NCBI GenBank assembly: GCA_030765055.1
Contig: CM060950.1
Coordinates: 274,207,468-274,271,467, forward strand
Direction: 5' to 3'
From: Mantis religiosa
Lineage: Eukaryota > Arthropoda > Insecta > Mantodea > Mantidae
Length of the DNA stretch: 64,000 nt
Shown here: piece after piece, positions 44,495-57,661 of the stretch
Layout of the letters: every line of letters starts with the position of its first letter
How positions within the stretch are numbered: the stretch's first letter is position 1
The notes under the pieces: model-generated
What the model was told of the DNA's origin: nothing
Databases searched by the model: none
Seen by the model: only the letters and a program-made list of their open reading frames with translations
Made by a program: the position numbers and the translations under genes

Positions 44495-47400
44495 TTACAA
44501 GTCAATTGAATAAACATATATACAAAAAGCTTTCAAATGTTTATTTATAAGGTTTTGGTTTGACACTGGCCAATTTCCTCCATTCTTGTGTACTTCTTCA
44601 ATCAACTTGTCCCTCTGATGTTTTGTGTCTCTACATTCATAAATGAGGTGGTTTGCGGTCTGCTGTGGGCTATTGCAGGTGCATTGGGGATCATCTATGA
44701 TATGAAATCTATACAAGTAAGCTTTAGTTTTTCCATGTCCTGATACCATTGCAGTGAATGTCGCTGTTAATGATAGTTTTGTCTTAAGACGATCCTTTAT
44801 CAAAGGGAAGAATGATTTGGTAAGGGCTCCTTTACTTGTACTGCTCCATCTCTGTTGCCACTGTAGATGTCCTGCCCTCTCTATTTCAGTTTTGAAAGAA
44901 GATTTTGGTACCTTGTTGTAAATAGTCTTTATTTCGATGTCTTCAGCAGCTGATTTTGCTAATATGTCTGCTAGCACGTTACCAGTAACTCCTGCATGTG
45001 CTTTCACCCAACTAAAGTGTATTGTCCACTGATTTCTTTCTAAAGTTCCTAGTTTATTAAGTGTCTCCTCAGGAATATAATTGTGTTTATTGTTGTTTTG
45101 TAAGGTGGATAGTGCCACCTGACTATCTGTAAATATGGCTACAGTCTTCTCTTTGTTCAGCGTATTTGCCATGTTTTGTAGCTCTTCAAGTGCTTTCAAA
45201 ATAGCCAGTTGTTCGGCCTGATTGTTTGAACACCTTCCATCCAGCCTGAATTGCAGTTGTCGAATTACAGTATTGTGCTTGTACAGAACTACAGGAGCCC
45301 CGACTTTTTCATCTGATTTACTCCCATCCGTAAAAATTTGAAAGACGTATGCCCCATCATCCTCAACTGCTTTTATATGAGGTCGTTCTGCTGGATGGTT
45401 CCAGACGCTTGGTGGTAGGGGTGCATCATAGTCACGTTCACTGTGTATATCATTATACAGTTTTATTTTGCCTTGTATTGTTATACCAATTGGCTGGATG
45501 CCGGCAATAACACAAGATGCATCATAAGAAATTGTCCTATATGCCTTCGTCATTTTTATATTGAACAATCTCTGAATCCTCTCGAATTTTTTAATGTTCT
45601 TCTGCTTTTCTAGGGCAAATCCCCACACAGGAGCACCATAAGTTAAAATAGGTTCTATTGCGCCTTTATAAATAGTTTCTAGCGCCTTATTTCCCAGTCC
45701 CCAAGTGAGTTTTGCGCACTTGGAAAGATTATGCAGAAGTCGTAGTGCTTTGTCATGTACTTGATCTATGTGGTGATCTATGTGGTGATCAAAGCTAAAC
45801 TTCCTATCAATGTAAATACCAAGATATTTAATAACATCCACTTGTTCCAGAGTTTTATTGTTCAGATATATGCTGATTGCTTCATTATGATTAGTTTTCT
45901 TCTTTGATATTACCAAAACTTTTGATTTTGAGTCGTTAAACTGGATTTTATTTTCTTTAGCCCATAACTCAATTTTCTTTATGTCCTGATTTGAAAAATT
46001 TTCAGCATCTAATATACTTTTTCCTTTTGTCATGACAAGTAAATCATCAGCAAATGCTATTACCTCTGTCCGCGTTGTAAATTCCAATTTTAGCAAAGAG
46101 TTATATAGTATATTCCAAAGTCCAGGCCCACAACAAGATCCTTGCGGACAGCCTCGCTGGACCTGTACTTCAGTCCTGAATTCATTCGTAGAGAGAGTTG
46201 CTTTCCTATTTTTAAAATAATCCTTTGTAAGTTGGTACAAATTTCTTGGGCACTTCATCTCTCTTAAGTTATTTAAGACACTAGGCCACCAACATGCATC
46301 AAAAGCTCCTTTCACGTCCAAACTCACCAAAACAACATAACCAAAAGATTTTAGCTCATCTTCAATGAATACCTTCAGCGCCATTGCTGCATCTGTCGTG
46401 CTTTTCTGAGCTTTAAATCCAAATTGTCTTGTACTGTAAAGGTTTCTCGTGTTAATATGATATTCAATCCTATTTATCATTAACTTTTCTAAAACTTTAC
46501 CGCATATGTTCAACAAGCTGATTGGTCGATATTTTGTTATCGTTACACTATCTTCTTTGCCTGGCTTTACTATAGGAACTATAGATGAACGCTTCCATCT
46601 TTCTGGAAAAATTCCTTCCATAAGACATTGATTATATATTGCTGTAAAGAAATATGGGAACATTTTAAAAGCATTTAACAGAATATCACTAGATATTCCA
46701 TCTTCTCCCGGTGACTTTTTTGGATTGAAATTTTTTAATACAACCCAAATTTCATTAGGTGTAAATTCCTTGTCATCTGGGGTACTAATTACTTCCTCTG
46801 CAAGCCTCCTTAGGTCTTTTTGTCGTTCAGTATCATCTTGTACCCTATCCTCCGGAATGAAGTTCTCCAGCATATACTTTAATGTGCTTGGTATATCTTC
46901 AGTGTAGGTTCCATCTTCTCTTTGCAATGTAGTAAGTGAATTCTGATTTCTTATTTTATTGGCTGCGATCTTATAGACTACAGTCCAAGGATTAGTCCCA
47001 TCAGTTACATTACAAAATTCCCTCCAGGATTTAAACTTTTCGTCATTTATTTTCCTTTGGTATTGCCGATTACCTTCCAAGTACTGATTCCTTCTTTCTT
47101 CTCTTAACTGCTCATTATTAATAGTTCGTTGATATCGTCGTCTTAATGCATTTACCTTTTTCCTCAATATGGTTAGTTCAATGGTCCACCAGGGAACTGA
47201 TTTGCCTTTAATTGCCTGCTTCTTACCCCTGCTTACTCTAAACGCTTCCCTGCATGCAGCATCCATACTATTGTAGAACATTTCAATTGTATATTCAACA
47301 TTATTTTCTTTTACTTTATGGGCGAGCTGTTCATCCACACTCTGTCCATTGCCCAGACAATTAAAATTTTTGGTCAGCTTTCGTGGCAACGTTTCCTCAA

Positions 47401-48140
47401 ATGTCTTATAATTTTCTGGTCTAGTTATATATTTAATTCCCTTTAATGTACGAGTTTGGGTTTTGATTGCATTTCCTATTGTGAACGATATTATCTTATG
47501 ATCAGAGCAGCTTTCTTGCTCTCCAACGGTCCATTCCCTTACATCTCTAAGGAGTTTGTCATTAACGATAGTCAAATCGACCCAACTCCTTCCAGTTTGG
47601 GATTCAAAAGTTGGCAAGCCGTTGTTTTCATTCATGATATGTAAATTTGTTGCTGTAATGAATTCTTCAAATATTCTACCACGCTGATTAGTTATTATAT
47701 CATGCCAAAGTTTGTTTCTGGCGTTACTATCTGCTAGTATTATCAGACCCTTTCCTTTAATATGCTGGAGAATATTTTCAATCTTGTTAATGTCATCTTC
47801 TATATTCAAGTGCCCATCAAAGTACATACAAGCTGCAAAAAATGTTTTCTTATTATATACAACCTGTATAACGACACAATCACTGTCGGAAAGCTGACCA
47901 ATGGTAGTTACGTCAATATTTTTTGTTGTTTATAAATATTGCTGCTCGTTTACCCGTAGTACCAACTGTATGTATTCTAAAATGTAATGGTACACCTGCT
48001 GGTTTATTGCTAATCAAGTAGGGCTCCTGAATAAATACTATATCTATAGCTTTTTCATTCACAAGCTGTACCAAATTAGCAGTCGCAATCCTTGAATGTT
48101 TCAAGTTAACCTGAAAACATGTTAATCTGTATCTATCCAT
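44495..48140 (-). pseudogene. A2 ORF2 (endonuclease-RT-RNase H), A6 frameshift
   Basis: The ATG at 48140 (MDRYRLTCFQVNLKHSRIATANL) is one base after the ORF1 stop. The frame ends at INNKKY because the run near 47918-47923 has six A where five would keep frame. From there the next frame is open for about 1140 codons, including IDVTTIGQLSDSDCVVIQ, ADSNARNKLWHD, SCSDHK (endonuclease), SLDVKGAFDACWW, GCPQGSCCGPG, FADDLLVMTKG (RT), RNase H with all four acidic residues and a CCHC tail. The 12-nt duplication in the thumb region keeps frame. Confidence 0.88.
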
Positions 48141-48141
48141 T

Positions 48142-49239
48142 TTAATAGTCGGTATTGTCTTTTAGCCGCCTAAGTGTTGCTTGATAACAGGAGCAATTCG
48201 TATCCAGTGCAGAATGATTTTCTGACACTTTGTTGTCTCTGTTATATTTATTATACGTTACACAATTAATGCATTTATATGCAGCTCTGTTAGCAGTACA
48301 TTCCTTTAGAGCATGCTTCTCTGCGCAATTTGGACATGTTTGCTGTCCTTTACAGTCCTGCGCACGATGATTATATTTACAGCAATTGAAGCAACGCCCA
48401 GCCTTGACATAATCATCCCAGTTACATATATTCCATCCTATTTTTAATCTTTTGCCAAGTATTTCCCTCCGTACAGTTGAAGTGACTTCAACAACCAAAT
48501 TCAAATTCTTTTTCCTATCATGAAAGGAAAATTTAGGCTGAATCACTGTGCTGAAATTCTCCAGCTCTGTATTTTGTGCTGTTAAAACCTCCACAGCATT
48601 CTCCGTTGTTATCTCATCTGGTATATTGAAAATAATTATTCTTGGATTTCTTTTCTTCGAGACGGTAGCCTCAAGCTCCTCTCCACACTTATTATTAATA
48701 TTGTTGCAAATAGTATCTACTTCAGCTTTATTGTTCGATTGTATTAGAACTTGTCCGTTCCTCAATGCCTTTACAGACTGAACACCAACCTTCATCTCTA
48801 CAGGATTAACCTTAGTTTTCACCAGTGTCTTTATATATTCCACACTTTGATTATTCTTGCTCCGAACAAGCAGTTTAAAGCACTTAGAGTCCCCTGTACG
48901 TGCAGCGCCAGTCAACACCGAAGCATAACTCCTTTCTACCCCAAATTGCTCCACAACCCGTTCGGAAGATATCACCCCAGGTGTCACTTGTGATGCTATT
49001 CTCGCTCTCTTGCCAACACTCAACTGTTCCTGATAGTTCTGCACTGCCATTTGTAAACTTTCGGTTTCATTTTCCTTCTGATTCACGATGTCTTTCATTT
49101 TTGTAAAATATTTACGTAAACTACTTACCGACTTCACAATATCCTGCTTCAAATCTTGACGCAAGTTTTTACTAGCCTCCGTAACATTTAAGAGCATTCT
49201 AAAGGCACTCTCAATACCCTCACTAACTTCATCCACCAT
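48142..49239 (-). CDS. A2 ORF1, intact RNA-binding protein
   Basis: 365 codons with no lesion. N-terminal coiled coil at about residues 15-75 (LRQDLKQDIVKSVSSL, KMKDIVNQKENETESLQMAV), a middle domain with NPVEMKVGVQSVKALRNGQVL and RIIIFNIPDEITTENAVEVL, then CFNCCKYNHRAQDC (CX2CX4HX4C), CPNCAEKHALKEC (CX2CX3HX4C) and CINC...H...CSC, ending LKDNTDY. ORF1 proteins of R1-type elements bind RNA and help place the particle at the target. Start chosen at the first ATG after the 5' UTR, matching A1, A3 and A4. The stop is one base before the ORF2 ATG. Confidence 0.9.
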   Translation of the reverse strand: MVDEVSEGIESAFRMLLNVTEASKNLRQDLKQDIVKSVSSLRKYFTKMKDIVNQKENETESLQMAVQNYQEQLSVGKRARIASQVTPGVISSERVVEQFGVERSYASVLTGAARTGDSKCFKLLVRSKNNQSVEYIKTLVKTKVNPVEMKVGVQSVKALRNGQVLIQSNNKAEVDTICNNINNKCGEELEATVSKKRNPRIIIFNIPDEITTENAVEVLTAQNTELENFSTVIQPKFSFHDRKKNLNLVVEVTSTVRREILGKRLKIGWNICNWDDYVKAGRCFNCCKYNHRAQDCKGQQTCPNCAEKHALKECTANRAAYKCINCVTYNKYNRDNKVSENHSALDTNCSCYQATLRRLKDNTDY

Positions 49240-49576
49240 TTTGAAATCTCTTGTTTATTATTCCTTGTTAACTCAAACGAAACATTCCAATTAAGATATA
49301 ACTTCGTATTTCTTGATTTCGTCGTGCGGTTCACGGCCTCCTGAATACTAGTTTCTATGCTTCTCAATCCATGAACAATGCCTGGGTCCATCAATTCCCT
49401 TAAAACTCTGTAACTCAGCAATGCCCGGTTCAACTAACACGCCCACAAAGAAACAGCCTCACAAAAAACATTATGAAATGCCGAACACAAACAAGTACTT
49501 GCAAGTCACGCCACTAACACCGAATAATCAAGAGCACACACACTCGCATTCTTCCTCCACGAATATCACGGCCTCC

Positions 49577-49608
<32 letters not shown>

Positions 49609-49745
49609 TGTATGTATGTATGTATGTATGTATGTATGTATGTATGTATGTATGTATGTATGTATGTATGTATGTATGTATGTATGTATGTATGTATGTA
49701 TGTATGTATGTATGTATGTATGTATGTATGTATGTATGTATGTAT
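49577..49745. repeat. Pure (TATG)n array
   Basis: About 169 bp between the A2 5' end and B4. Confidence 0.97.
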
Positions 49746-50613
49746 TTTTTTTATTTATTGAAATATAGCTACATGCCCCGTTACCTTGGTAACATTACAT
49801 GTATTATTTACATATTGTTTTACATTTGTGATTATTACAGTTTGTTTAGCAACAATTACAATAAGTTTTGCTTCTCTTTTTTGTACAATTATATTATAAC
49901 TATAACTTATTAACTAATTATGCTACTAGTTATACCTATATTTAAATGTCAAGGGATGTAATGAATTTGTTAAAACTTCTAATATATTGTGAAATTAATA
50001 TTTGATTATTAACTGGCCAAGTACCTCCTTCTAATGTTATTTCTTGGATGAGAATTGACCTTTGTCGTTCCGTGTTAATACATTCATAAATTAGATGATT
50101 AACTGTCTGCTCTGCTCTGTTGCATGTACATGTCGGATCGTCTATGATATTGAATTGGTGTAAGTATGACCTCGTTTTTCCGTGTCCTGTGATGATGGCT
50201 GTCACTTTCGGTGTTACTGTAAGCTTTAATTTTAATCTGTCTTGAATTGAAGGGAAGTATGATTTCGTGACCGCTCCTTTTGTGGTGCTAGTACATCTGG
50301 TTTGCCATTCTTCTATTGATGACACTGTGATTCCTGATTTAATAGTAGATTTGGGAATTCGGTTGTATGTTATTGTTTCTCATGCAGAAGCGTCTTTTGC
50401 TAGCCTGTCTGCTATTTCGTTGCCAGCAGTGCCATTGTGGGCCTTCACCCAGCTGAAGTTTATTGTCCAATGTCGTGTTTGTAGTTCAGCCAGCGTATTA
50501 TGAATATCAGCGATTAATGAATTGTGTTTTCTATTATCTTTCAGCAAGGTTAACGTAATGTTGCTGTCAGTATACAATGCAGCTACTCTCTCTGTTTTGG
50601 GAAGATCCTCTAG
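49746..50613 (-). mobile_element. B4: 5'-truncated family B element
   Basis: Near-identical to B3; differs from it by QYIRSF for QYFRSF in the tail, shared with B5. TGA at 50380-50382. RNase H remnant 49942-50613. Hairpin 49771-49802. Confidence 0.87.
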
Positions 50614-51442
50614 ATGTATGTATGTATGTATGTATGTATGTATGTATGTATGTATGTATGTATGTATGTATGTATGTATGTATGTATGTATGTATGTATG
50701 TATGTATGTATGTATGTATGTATGTATGTATGTATGTATGTATGTATGTATGTATGTATGTATGTATGTATGTATGTATGTATGTATGTATGTATGTATG
50801 TATGTATGTATGTATGTATGTATGATGTATGTATGTATGTATGTATGTATGTATGTATGTATGTATGTATGTATGTATGTATGTATGTATGTATGTATGT
50901 ATGTATGTATGTATGTATGTATGTATGTATGTATGTATGTATGTATGTATGTATGTATGTATGTATGTATGTATGTATGTATGTATGTATGTATGTATGT
51001 ATGTATGTATGTATGTATGTATGTATGTATGTATGTATGTATGTATGTATGTATGTATGTATGTATGTATGTATGTATGTATGTATGTATGTATGTATGT
51101 ATGTATGTATGTATGTATGTATGTATGTATGTATGTATGTATGTATGTATGTATGTATGTATGTATGTATGTATGTATGTATGTATGTATGTATGTATGT
51201 ATGTATGTATGTATGTATGTATGTATGTATGTATGTATGTATGTATGTATGTATGTATGTATGTATGTATGTATGTATGTATGTATGTATGTATGTATGT
51301 ATGTATGTATGTATGTATGTATGTATGTATGTATGTATGTATGTATGTATGTATGTATGTATGTATGTATGTATGTATGTATGTATGTATGTATGTATGT
51401 ATGTATGTATGTATGTATGTATGTATGTATGTATGTATGTAT
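50614..51442. repeat. (TATG)n array with one ATGATG slip
   Basis: About 829 bp, pure but for one 3-bp unit (TATGATGTATG) at about 50821-50831. Confidence 0.97.
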
Positions 51443-51622
51443 TTTTTTTTTTTTATTTTATTGAACTTTAACAGCATGCCCCGTTACGGAGTAACATTAC
51501 ATGCATTTAATTACATAGATACATTATAAATAGTAATCACATTTTGATATTATTTTACAATAGTTTTTTAAATATTAGAATTTAAATGTTCAATTCACGT
51601 ATTGTTTTAAAATAAAAATTGT

Positions 51623-54600
51623 TTACAAGTCAATTGAATAAACATATATACAAAAAGCTTTCAAATGTTTATTTATAAGGTTTTGGTTTGACACTGGCCA
51701 ATTTCCTCCATTCTTGTGTACTTCTTCAATCAACTTGTCCCTCTGATGTTTTGTGTCTCTACATTCATAAATGAGGTGGTTTGCGGTCTGCTGTGGGCTA
51801 TTGCAGGTGCATTGGGGATCATCTATGATATGAAATCTATACAAGTAAGCTTTAGTTTTTCCATGTCCTGATACCATTGCAGTGAATGTCGCTGTTAATG
51901 ATAGTTTTGTCTTAAGACGATCCTTTATCAAAGGGAAGAATGATTTGGTAAGGGCTCCTTTACTTGTACTGCTCCATCTCTGTTGCCACTGTAGATGTCC
52001 TGCCCTCTCTATTTCAGTTTTGAAAGAAGATTTTGGTACCTTGTTGTAAATAGTCTTTATTTCGATGTCTTCAGCAGCTGATTTTGCTAATATGTCTGCT
52101 AGCACGTTACCAGTAACTCCTGCATGTGCTTTCACCCAACTAAAGTGTATTGTCCACTGATTTCTTTCTAAAGTTCCTAGTTTATTAAGTGTCTCCTCAG
52201 GAATATAATTGTGTTTATTGTTGTTTTGTAAGGTGGATAGTGCCACCTGACTATCTGTAAATATGGCTACAGTCTTCTCTTTGTTCAGCGTATTTGCCAT
52301 GTTTTGTAGCTCTTCAAGTGCTTTCAAAATAGCCAGTTGTTCGGCCTGATTGTTTGAACACCTTCCATCCAGCCTGAATTGCAGTTGTCGAATTACAGTA
52401 TTGTGCTTGTACAGAACTACAGGAGCCCCGACTTTTTCATCTGATTTACTCCCATCCGTAAAAATTTGAAAGACGTATGCCCCATCATCCTCAACTGCTT
52501 TTATATGAGGTCGTTCTGCTGGATGGTTCCAGACGCTTGGTGGTAGGGGTGCATCATAGTCACGTTCACTGTGTATATCATTATACAGTTTTATTTTGCC
52601 TTGTATTGTTATACCAATTGGCTGGATGCCGGCAATAACACAAGATGCATCATAAGAAATTGTCCTATATGCCTTCGTCATTTTTATATTGAACAATCTC
52701 TGAATCCTCTCGAATTTTTTAATGTTCTTCTGCTTTTCTAGGGCAAATCCCCACACAGGAGCACCATAAGTTAAAATAGGTTCTATTGCGCCTTTATAAA
52801 TAGTTTCTAGCGCCTTATTTCCCAGTCCCCAAGTGAGTTTTGCGCACTTGGAAAGATTATGCAGAAGTCGTAGTGCTTTGTCATGTACTTGATCTATGTG
52901 GTGATCAAAGCTAAACTTCCTATCAATGTAAATACCAAGATATTTAATAACATCCACTTGTTCCAGAGTTTTATTGTTCAGATATATGCTGATTGCTTCA
53001 TTATGATTAGTTTTCTTCTTTGATATTACCAAAACTTTTGATTTTGAGTCGTTAAACTGGATTTTATTTTCTTTAGCCCATAACTCAATTTTCTTTATGT
53101 CCTGATTTGAAAAATTTTCAGCATCTAATATACTTTTTCCTTTTGTCATGACAAGTAAATCATCAGCAAATGCTATTACCTCTGTCCGCGTTGTAAATTC
53201 CAATTTTAGCAAAGAGTTATATAGTATATTCCAAAGTCCAGGCCCACAACAAGATCCTTGCGGACAGCCTCGCTGGACCTGTACTTCAGTCCTGAATTCA
53301 TTCGTAGAGAGAGTTGCTTTCCTATTTTTAAAATAATCCTTTGTAAGTTGGTACAAATTTCTTGGGCACTTCATCTCTCTTAAGTTATTTAAGACACTAG
53401 GCCACCAACATGCATCAAAAGCTCCTTTCACGTCCAAACTCACCAAAACAACATAACCAAAAGATTTTAGCTCATCTTCAATGAATACCTTCAGCGCCAT
53501 TGCTGCATCTGTCGTGCTTTTCTGAGCTTTAAATCCAAATTGTCTTGTACTGTAAAGGTTTCTCGTGTTAATATGATATTCAATCCTATTTATCATTAAC
53601 TTTTCTAAAACTTTACCGCATATGTTCAACAAGCTGATTGGTCGATATTTTGTTATCGTTACACTATCTTCTTTGCCTGGCTTTACTATAGGAACTATAG
53701 ATGAACGCTTCCATCTTTCTGGAAAAATTCCTTCCATAAGACATTGATTATATATTGCTGTAAAGAAATATGGGAACATTTTAAAAGCATTTAACAGAAT
53801 ATCACTAGATATTCCATCTTCTCCCGGTGACTTTTTTGGATTGAAATTTTTTAATACAACCCAAATTTCATTAGGTGTAAATTCCTTGTCATCTGGGGTA
53901 CTAATTACTTCCTCTGCAAGCCTCCTTAGGTCTTTTTGTCGTTCAGTATCATCTTGTACCCTATCCTCCGGAATGAAGTTCTCCAGCATATACTTTAATG
54001 TGCTTGGTATATCTTCAGTGTAGGTTCCATCTTCTCTTTGCAATGTAGTAAGTGAATTCTGATATCTTATTTTATTGGCTGCGATCTTATAGACTACAGT
54101 CCAAGGATTAGTCCCATCAGTTACATTACAAAATTCCCTCCAGGATTTAAACTTTTCGTCATTTATTTTCCTTTGGTATTGCCGATTACCTTCCAAGTAC
54201 TGATTCCTTCTTTCTTCTCTTAACTGCTCATTATTAATAGTTCGTTGATATCGTCGTCTTAATGCATTTACCTTTTTCCTCAATATGGTTAGTTCAATGG
54301 TCCACCAGGGAACTGATTTGCCTTTAATTGCCTGCTTCTTACCCCTGCTTACTCTAAACGCTTCCCTGCATGCAGCATCCATACTATTGTAGAACATTTC
54401 AATTGTATATTCAACATTATTTTCTTTTACTTTATGGGCGAGCTGTTCATCCACACTCTGTCCATTGCCCAGACAATTAAAATTTTTGGTCAGCTTTCGT
54501 GGCAACGTTTCCTCAAATGTCTTATAATTTTCTGGTCTAGTTATATATTTAATTCCCTTTAATGTACGAGTTTGGGTTTTGATTGCATTTCCTATTGTGA

Positions 54601-55256
54601 ACGATATTATCTTATGATCAGAGCAGCTTTCTTGCTCTCCAACGGTCCATTCCCTTACATCTCTAAGGAGTTTGTCATTAACGATAGTCAAATCGACCCA
54701 ACTCCTTCCAGTTTGGGATTCAAAAGTTGGCAAGCCGTTGTTTTCATTCATGATATGTAAATTTGTTGCTGTAATGAATTCTTCAAATATTCTACCACGC
54801 TGATTAGTTATTATATCATGCCAAAGTTTGTTTCTGGCGTTACTATCTGCTAGTATTATCAGACCCTTTCCTTTAATATGCTGGAGAATATTTTCAATCT
54901 TGTTAATGTCATCTTCTATATTCAAGTGCCCATCAAAGTACATACAAGCTGCAAAAAATGTTTTCTTATTATATACAACCTGTATAACGACACAATCACT
55001 GTCGGAAAGCTGACCAATGGTAGTTACGTCAATATTTTTTGTTGTTTATAAATATTGCTGCTCGTTTACCCGTAGTACCAACTGTATGTATTCTAAAATG
55101 TAATGGTACACCTGCTGGTTTATTGTTAATCAAGTAGGGCTCCTGAATAAATACTATATCTATAGCTTTTTCATTCACAAGCTGTACCAAATTAGCAGTC
55201 GCAATCCTTGAATGTTTCAAGTTAACCTGAAAACATGTTAATCTGTATCTATCCAT
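51623..55256 (-). pseudogene. A3 ORF2 (endonuclease-RT-RNase H), A6 frameshift
   Basis: Same reading as A2: short N-terminal frame (55029-55256), the A6 shift near 55035-55040, then an uninterrupted frame to 51623 with the remaining endonuclease, RT, RNase H and CCHC motifs. It lacks the 12-nt duplication of A2. FADDLLVMTKG and GCPQGSCCGPG are intact, so the single indel is the only visible lesion. Confidence 0.88.
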
Positions 55257-56347
55257 TTTAATAGTCGGTATTGTCGCCTAAGTGTTGCTTGATAACAGGA
55301 GCAATTCGTATCCAGTGCAGAATGATTTTCTGACACTTTGTTGTCTCTGTTATATTTATTATACGTTACACAATTAATGCATTTATATGCAGCTCTGTTA
55401 GCAGTACATTCCTTTAGAGCATGCTTCTCTGCGCAATTTGGACATGTTTGCTGTCCTTTACAGTCCTGCGCACGATGATTATATTTACAGCAATTGAAGC
55501 AACGCCCAGCCTTGACATAATCATCCCAGTTACATATATTCCATCCTATTTTTAATCTTTTGCCAAGTATTTCCCTCCGTACAGTTGAAGTGACTTCAAC
55601 AACCAAATTCAAATTCTTTTTCCTATCATGAAAGGAAAATTTAGGCTGAATCACTGTGCTGAAATTCTCCAGCTCTGTATTTTGTGCTGTTAAAACCTCC
55701 ACAGCATTCTCCGTTGTTATCTCATCTGGTATATTGAAAATAATTATTCTTGGATTTCTTTTCTTCGAGACGGTAGCCTCAAGCTCCTCTCCACACTTAT
55801 TATTAATATTGTTGCAAATAGTATCTACTTCAGCTTTATTGTTCGATTGTATTAGAACTTGTCCGTTCCTCAATGCCTTTACAGACTGAACACCAACCTT
55901 CATCTCTACAGGATTAACCTTAGTTTTCACCAGTGTCTTTATATATTCCACACTTTGATTATTCTTGCTCCGAACAAGCAGTTTAAAGCACTTAGAGTCC
56001 CCTGTACGTGCAGCGCCAGTCAACACCGAAGCATAACTCCTTTCTACCCCAAATTGCTCCACAACCCGTTCGGAAGATATCACCCCAGGTGTCACTTGTG
56101 ATGCTATTCTCGCTCTCTTGCCAACACTCAACTGTTCCTGATAGTTCTGCACTGCCATTTGTAAACTTTCGGTTTCATTTTCCTTCTGATTCACGATGTC
56201 TTTCATTTTTGTAAAATATTTACGTAAACTACTTACCGACTTCACAATATCCTGCTTCAAATCTTGACGCAAGTTTTTACTAGCCTCCGTAACATTTAAG
56301 AGCATTCTAAAGGCACTCTCAATACCCTCACTAACTTCATCCACCAT
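55238..56347 (-). CDS. A3 ORF1 with altered C-terminus overlapping ORF2
   Basis: Identical to A2 ORF1 up to TLRR. An 8-nt deletion then shifts the frame, so the protein ends QYRLLKWIDTD in place of LKDNTDY and its last 19 nt overlap the ORF2 start. All three Cys clusters are kept. The usual stop-N-ATG junction is lost in this copy only. Confidence 0.87.
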   Translation of the reverse strand: MVDEVSEGIESAFRMLLNVTEASKNLRQDLKQDIVKSVSSLRKYFTKMKDIVNQKENETESLQMAVQNYQEQLSVGKRARIASQVTPGVISSERVVEQFGVERSYASVLTGAARTGDSKCFKLLVRSKNNQSVEYIKTLVKTKVNPVEMKVGVQSVKALRNGQVLIQSNNKAEVDTICNNINNKCGEELEATVSKKRNPRIIIFNIPDEITTENAVEVLTAQNTELENFSTVIQPKFSFHDRKKNLNLVVEVTSTVRREILGKRLKIGWNICNWDDYVKAGRCFNCCKYNHRAQDCKGQQTCPNCAEKHALKECTANRAAYKCINCVTYNKYNRDNKVSENHSALDTNCSCYQATLRRQYRLLKWIDTD

Positions 56348-56684
56348 TTTGAAATCTCTTGTTTATTATTCCTTGTTAACTCAAACGAAACATTCCAATT
56401 AAGATATAACTTCGTATTTCTTGATTTCGTCGTGCGGTTCACGGCCTCCTGAATACTAGTTTCTATGCTTCTCAATCCATGAACAATGCCTGGGTCCATC
56501 AATTCCCTTAAAACTCTGTAACTCAGCAATGCCCGGTTCAACTAACACGCCCACAAAGAAACAGCCTCACAAAAAACATTATGAAATGCCGAACACAAAC
56601 AAGTACTTGCAAGTCACGCCACTAACACCGAATAATCAAGAGCACACACACTCGCATTCTTCCTCCACGAATATCACGGCCTCC

Positions 56685-56685
<1 letters not shown>

Positions 56686-56716
<31 letters not shown>

Positions 56717-56793
56717 TGTATGTATGTATGTATGTATGTATGTATGTATGTATGTATGTATGTATGTATGTATGTATGTATGTATGTATGTAT
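56686..56793. repeat. Pure (TATG)n array
   Basis: About 108 bp, the shortest in the window, between the A3 5' end and B5. Confidence 0.97.
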
Positions 56794-57661
56794 TTTTTTT
56801 ATTTATTGAAATATAGCTACATGCCCCGTTACCTTGGTAACATTACATGTATTATTTACATATTGTTTTACATTTGTGATTATTACAGTTTGTTTAGCAA
56901 CAATTACAATAAGTTTTGCTTCTCTTTTTTGTACAATTATATTATAACTATAACTTATTAACTAATTATGCTACTAGTTATACCTATATTTAAATGTCAA
57001 GGGATGTAATGAATTTGTTAAAACTTCTAATATATTGTGAAATTAATATTTGATTATTAACTGGCCAAGTACCTCCTTCTAATGTTATTTCTTGGATGAG
57101 AATTGACCTTTGTCGTTCCGTGTTAATACATTCATAAATTAGATGATTAACTGTCTGCTCTGCTCTGTTGCATGTACATGTCGGATCGTCTATGATATTG
57201 AATTGGTGTAAGTATGACCTCGTTTTTCCGTGTCCTGTGATGATGGCTGTCACTTTCGGTGTTACTGTAAGCTTTAATTTTAATCTGTCTTGAATTGAAG
57301 GGAAGTATGATTTCGTGACCGCTCCTTTTGTGGTGCTAGTACATCTGGTTTGCCATTCTTCTATTGATGACACTGTGATTCCTGATTTAATAGTAGATTT
57401 GGGAATTCGGTTGTATGTTATTGTTTCTCATGCAGAAGCGTCTTTTGCTAGCCTGTCTGCTATTTCGTTGCCAGCAGTGCCATTGTGGGCCTTCACCCAG
57501 CTGAAGTTTATTGTCCAATGTCGTGTTTGTAGTTCAGCCAGCGTATTATGAATATCAGCGATTAATGAATTGTGTTTTCTATTATCTTTCAGCAAGGTTA
57601 ACGTAATGTTGCTGTCAGTATACAATGCAGCTACTCTCTCTGTTTTGGGAAGATCCTCTAG
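56794..57661 (-). mobile_element. B5: 5'-truncated family B element
   Basis: Same 5' break and same TGA (57428-57430) as B4, essentially identical to it. RNase H remnant 56990-57661. Hairpin 56819-56850. Confidence 0.87.

Larger units (their letters stand above)
44315..49576 (-). mobile_element. A2: full-length A-family element
   Basis: Complete from the GGAGGCCGTGA end (49566-49576) to the A-run. Near-identical to A3 and A4. Private features are a 12-nt tandem duplication in ORF2 at 45763-45790 (adds DHHI after FDHHI) and a few substitutions. Hairpin 44346-44376. Confidence 0.92.
51443..56684 (-). mobile_element. A3: full-length A-family element
   Basis: Complete. Private feature is an 8-nt deletion at the end of ORF1 (55274 region). 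Hairpin 51474-51504. Confidence 0.92.
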
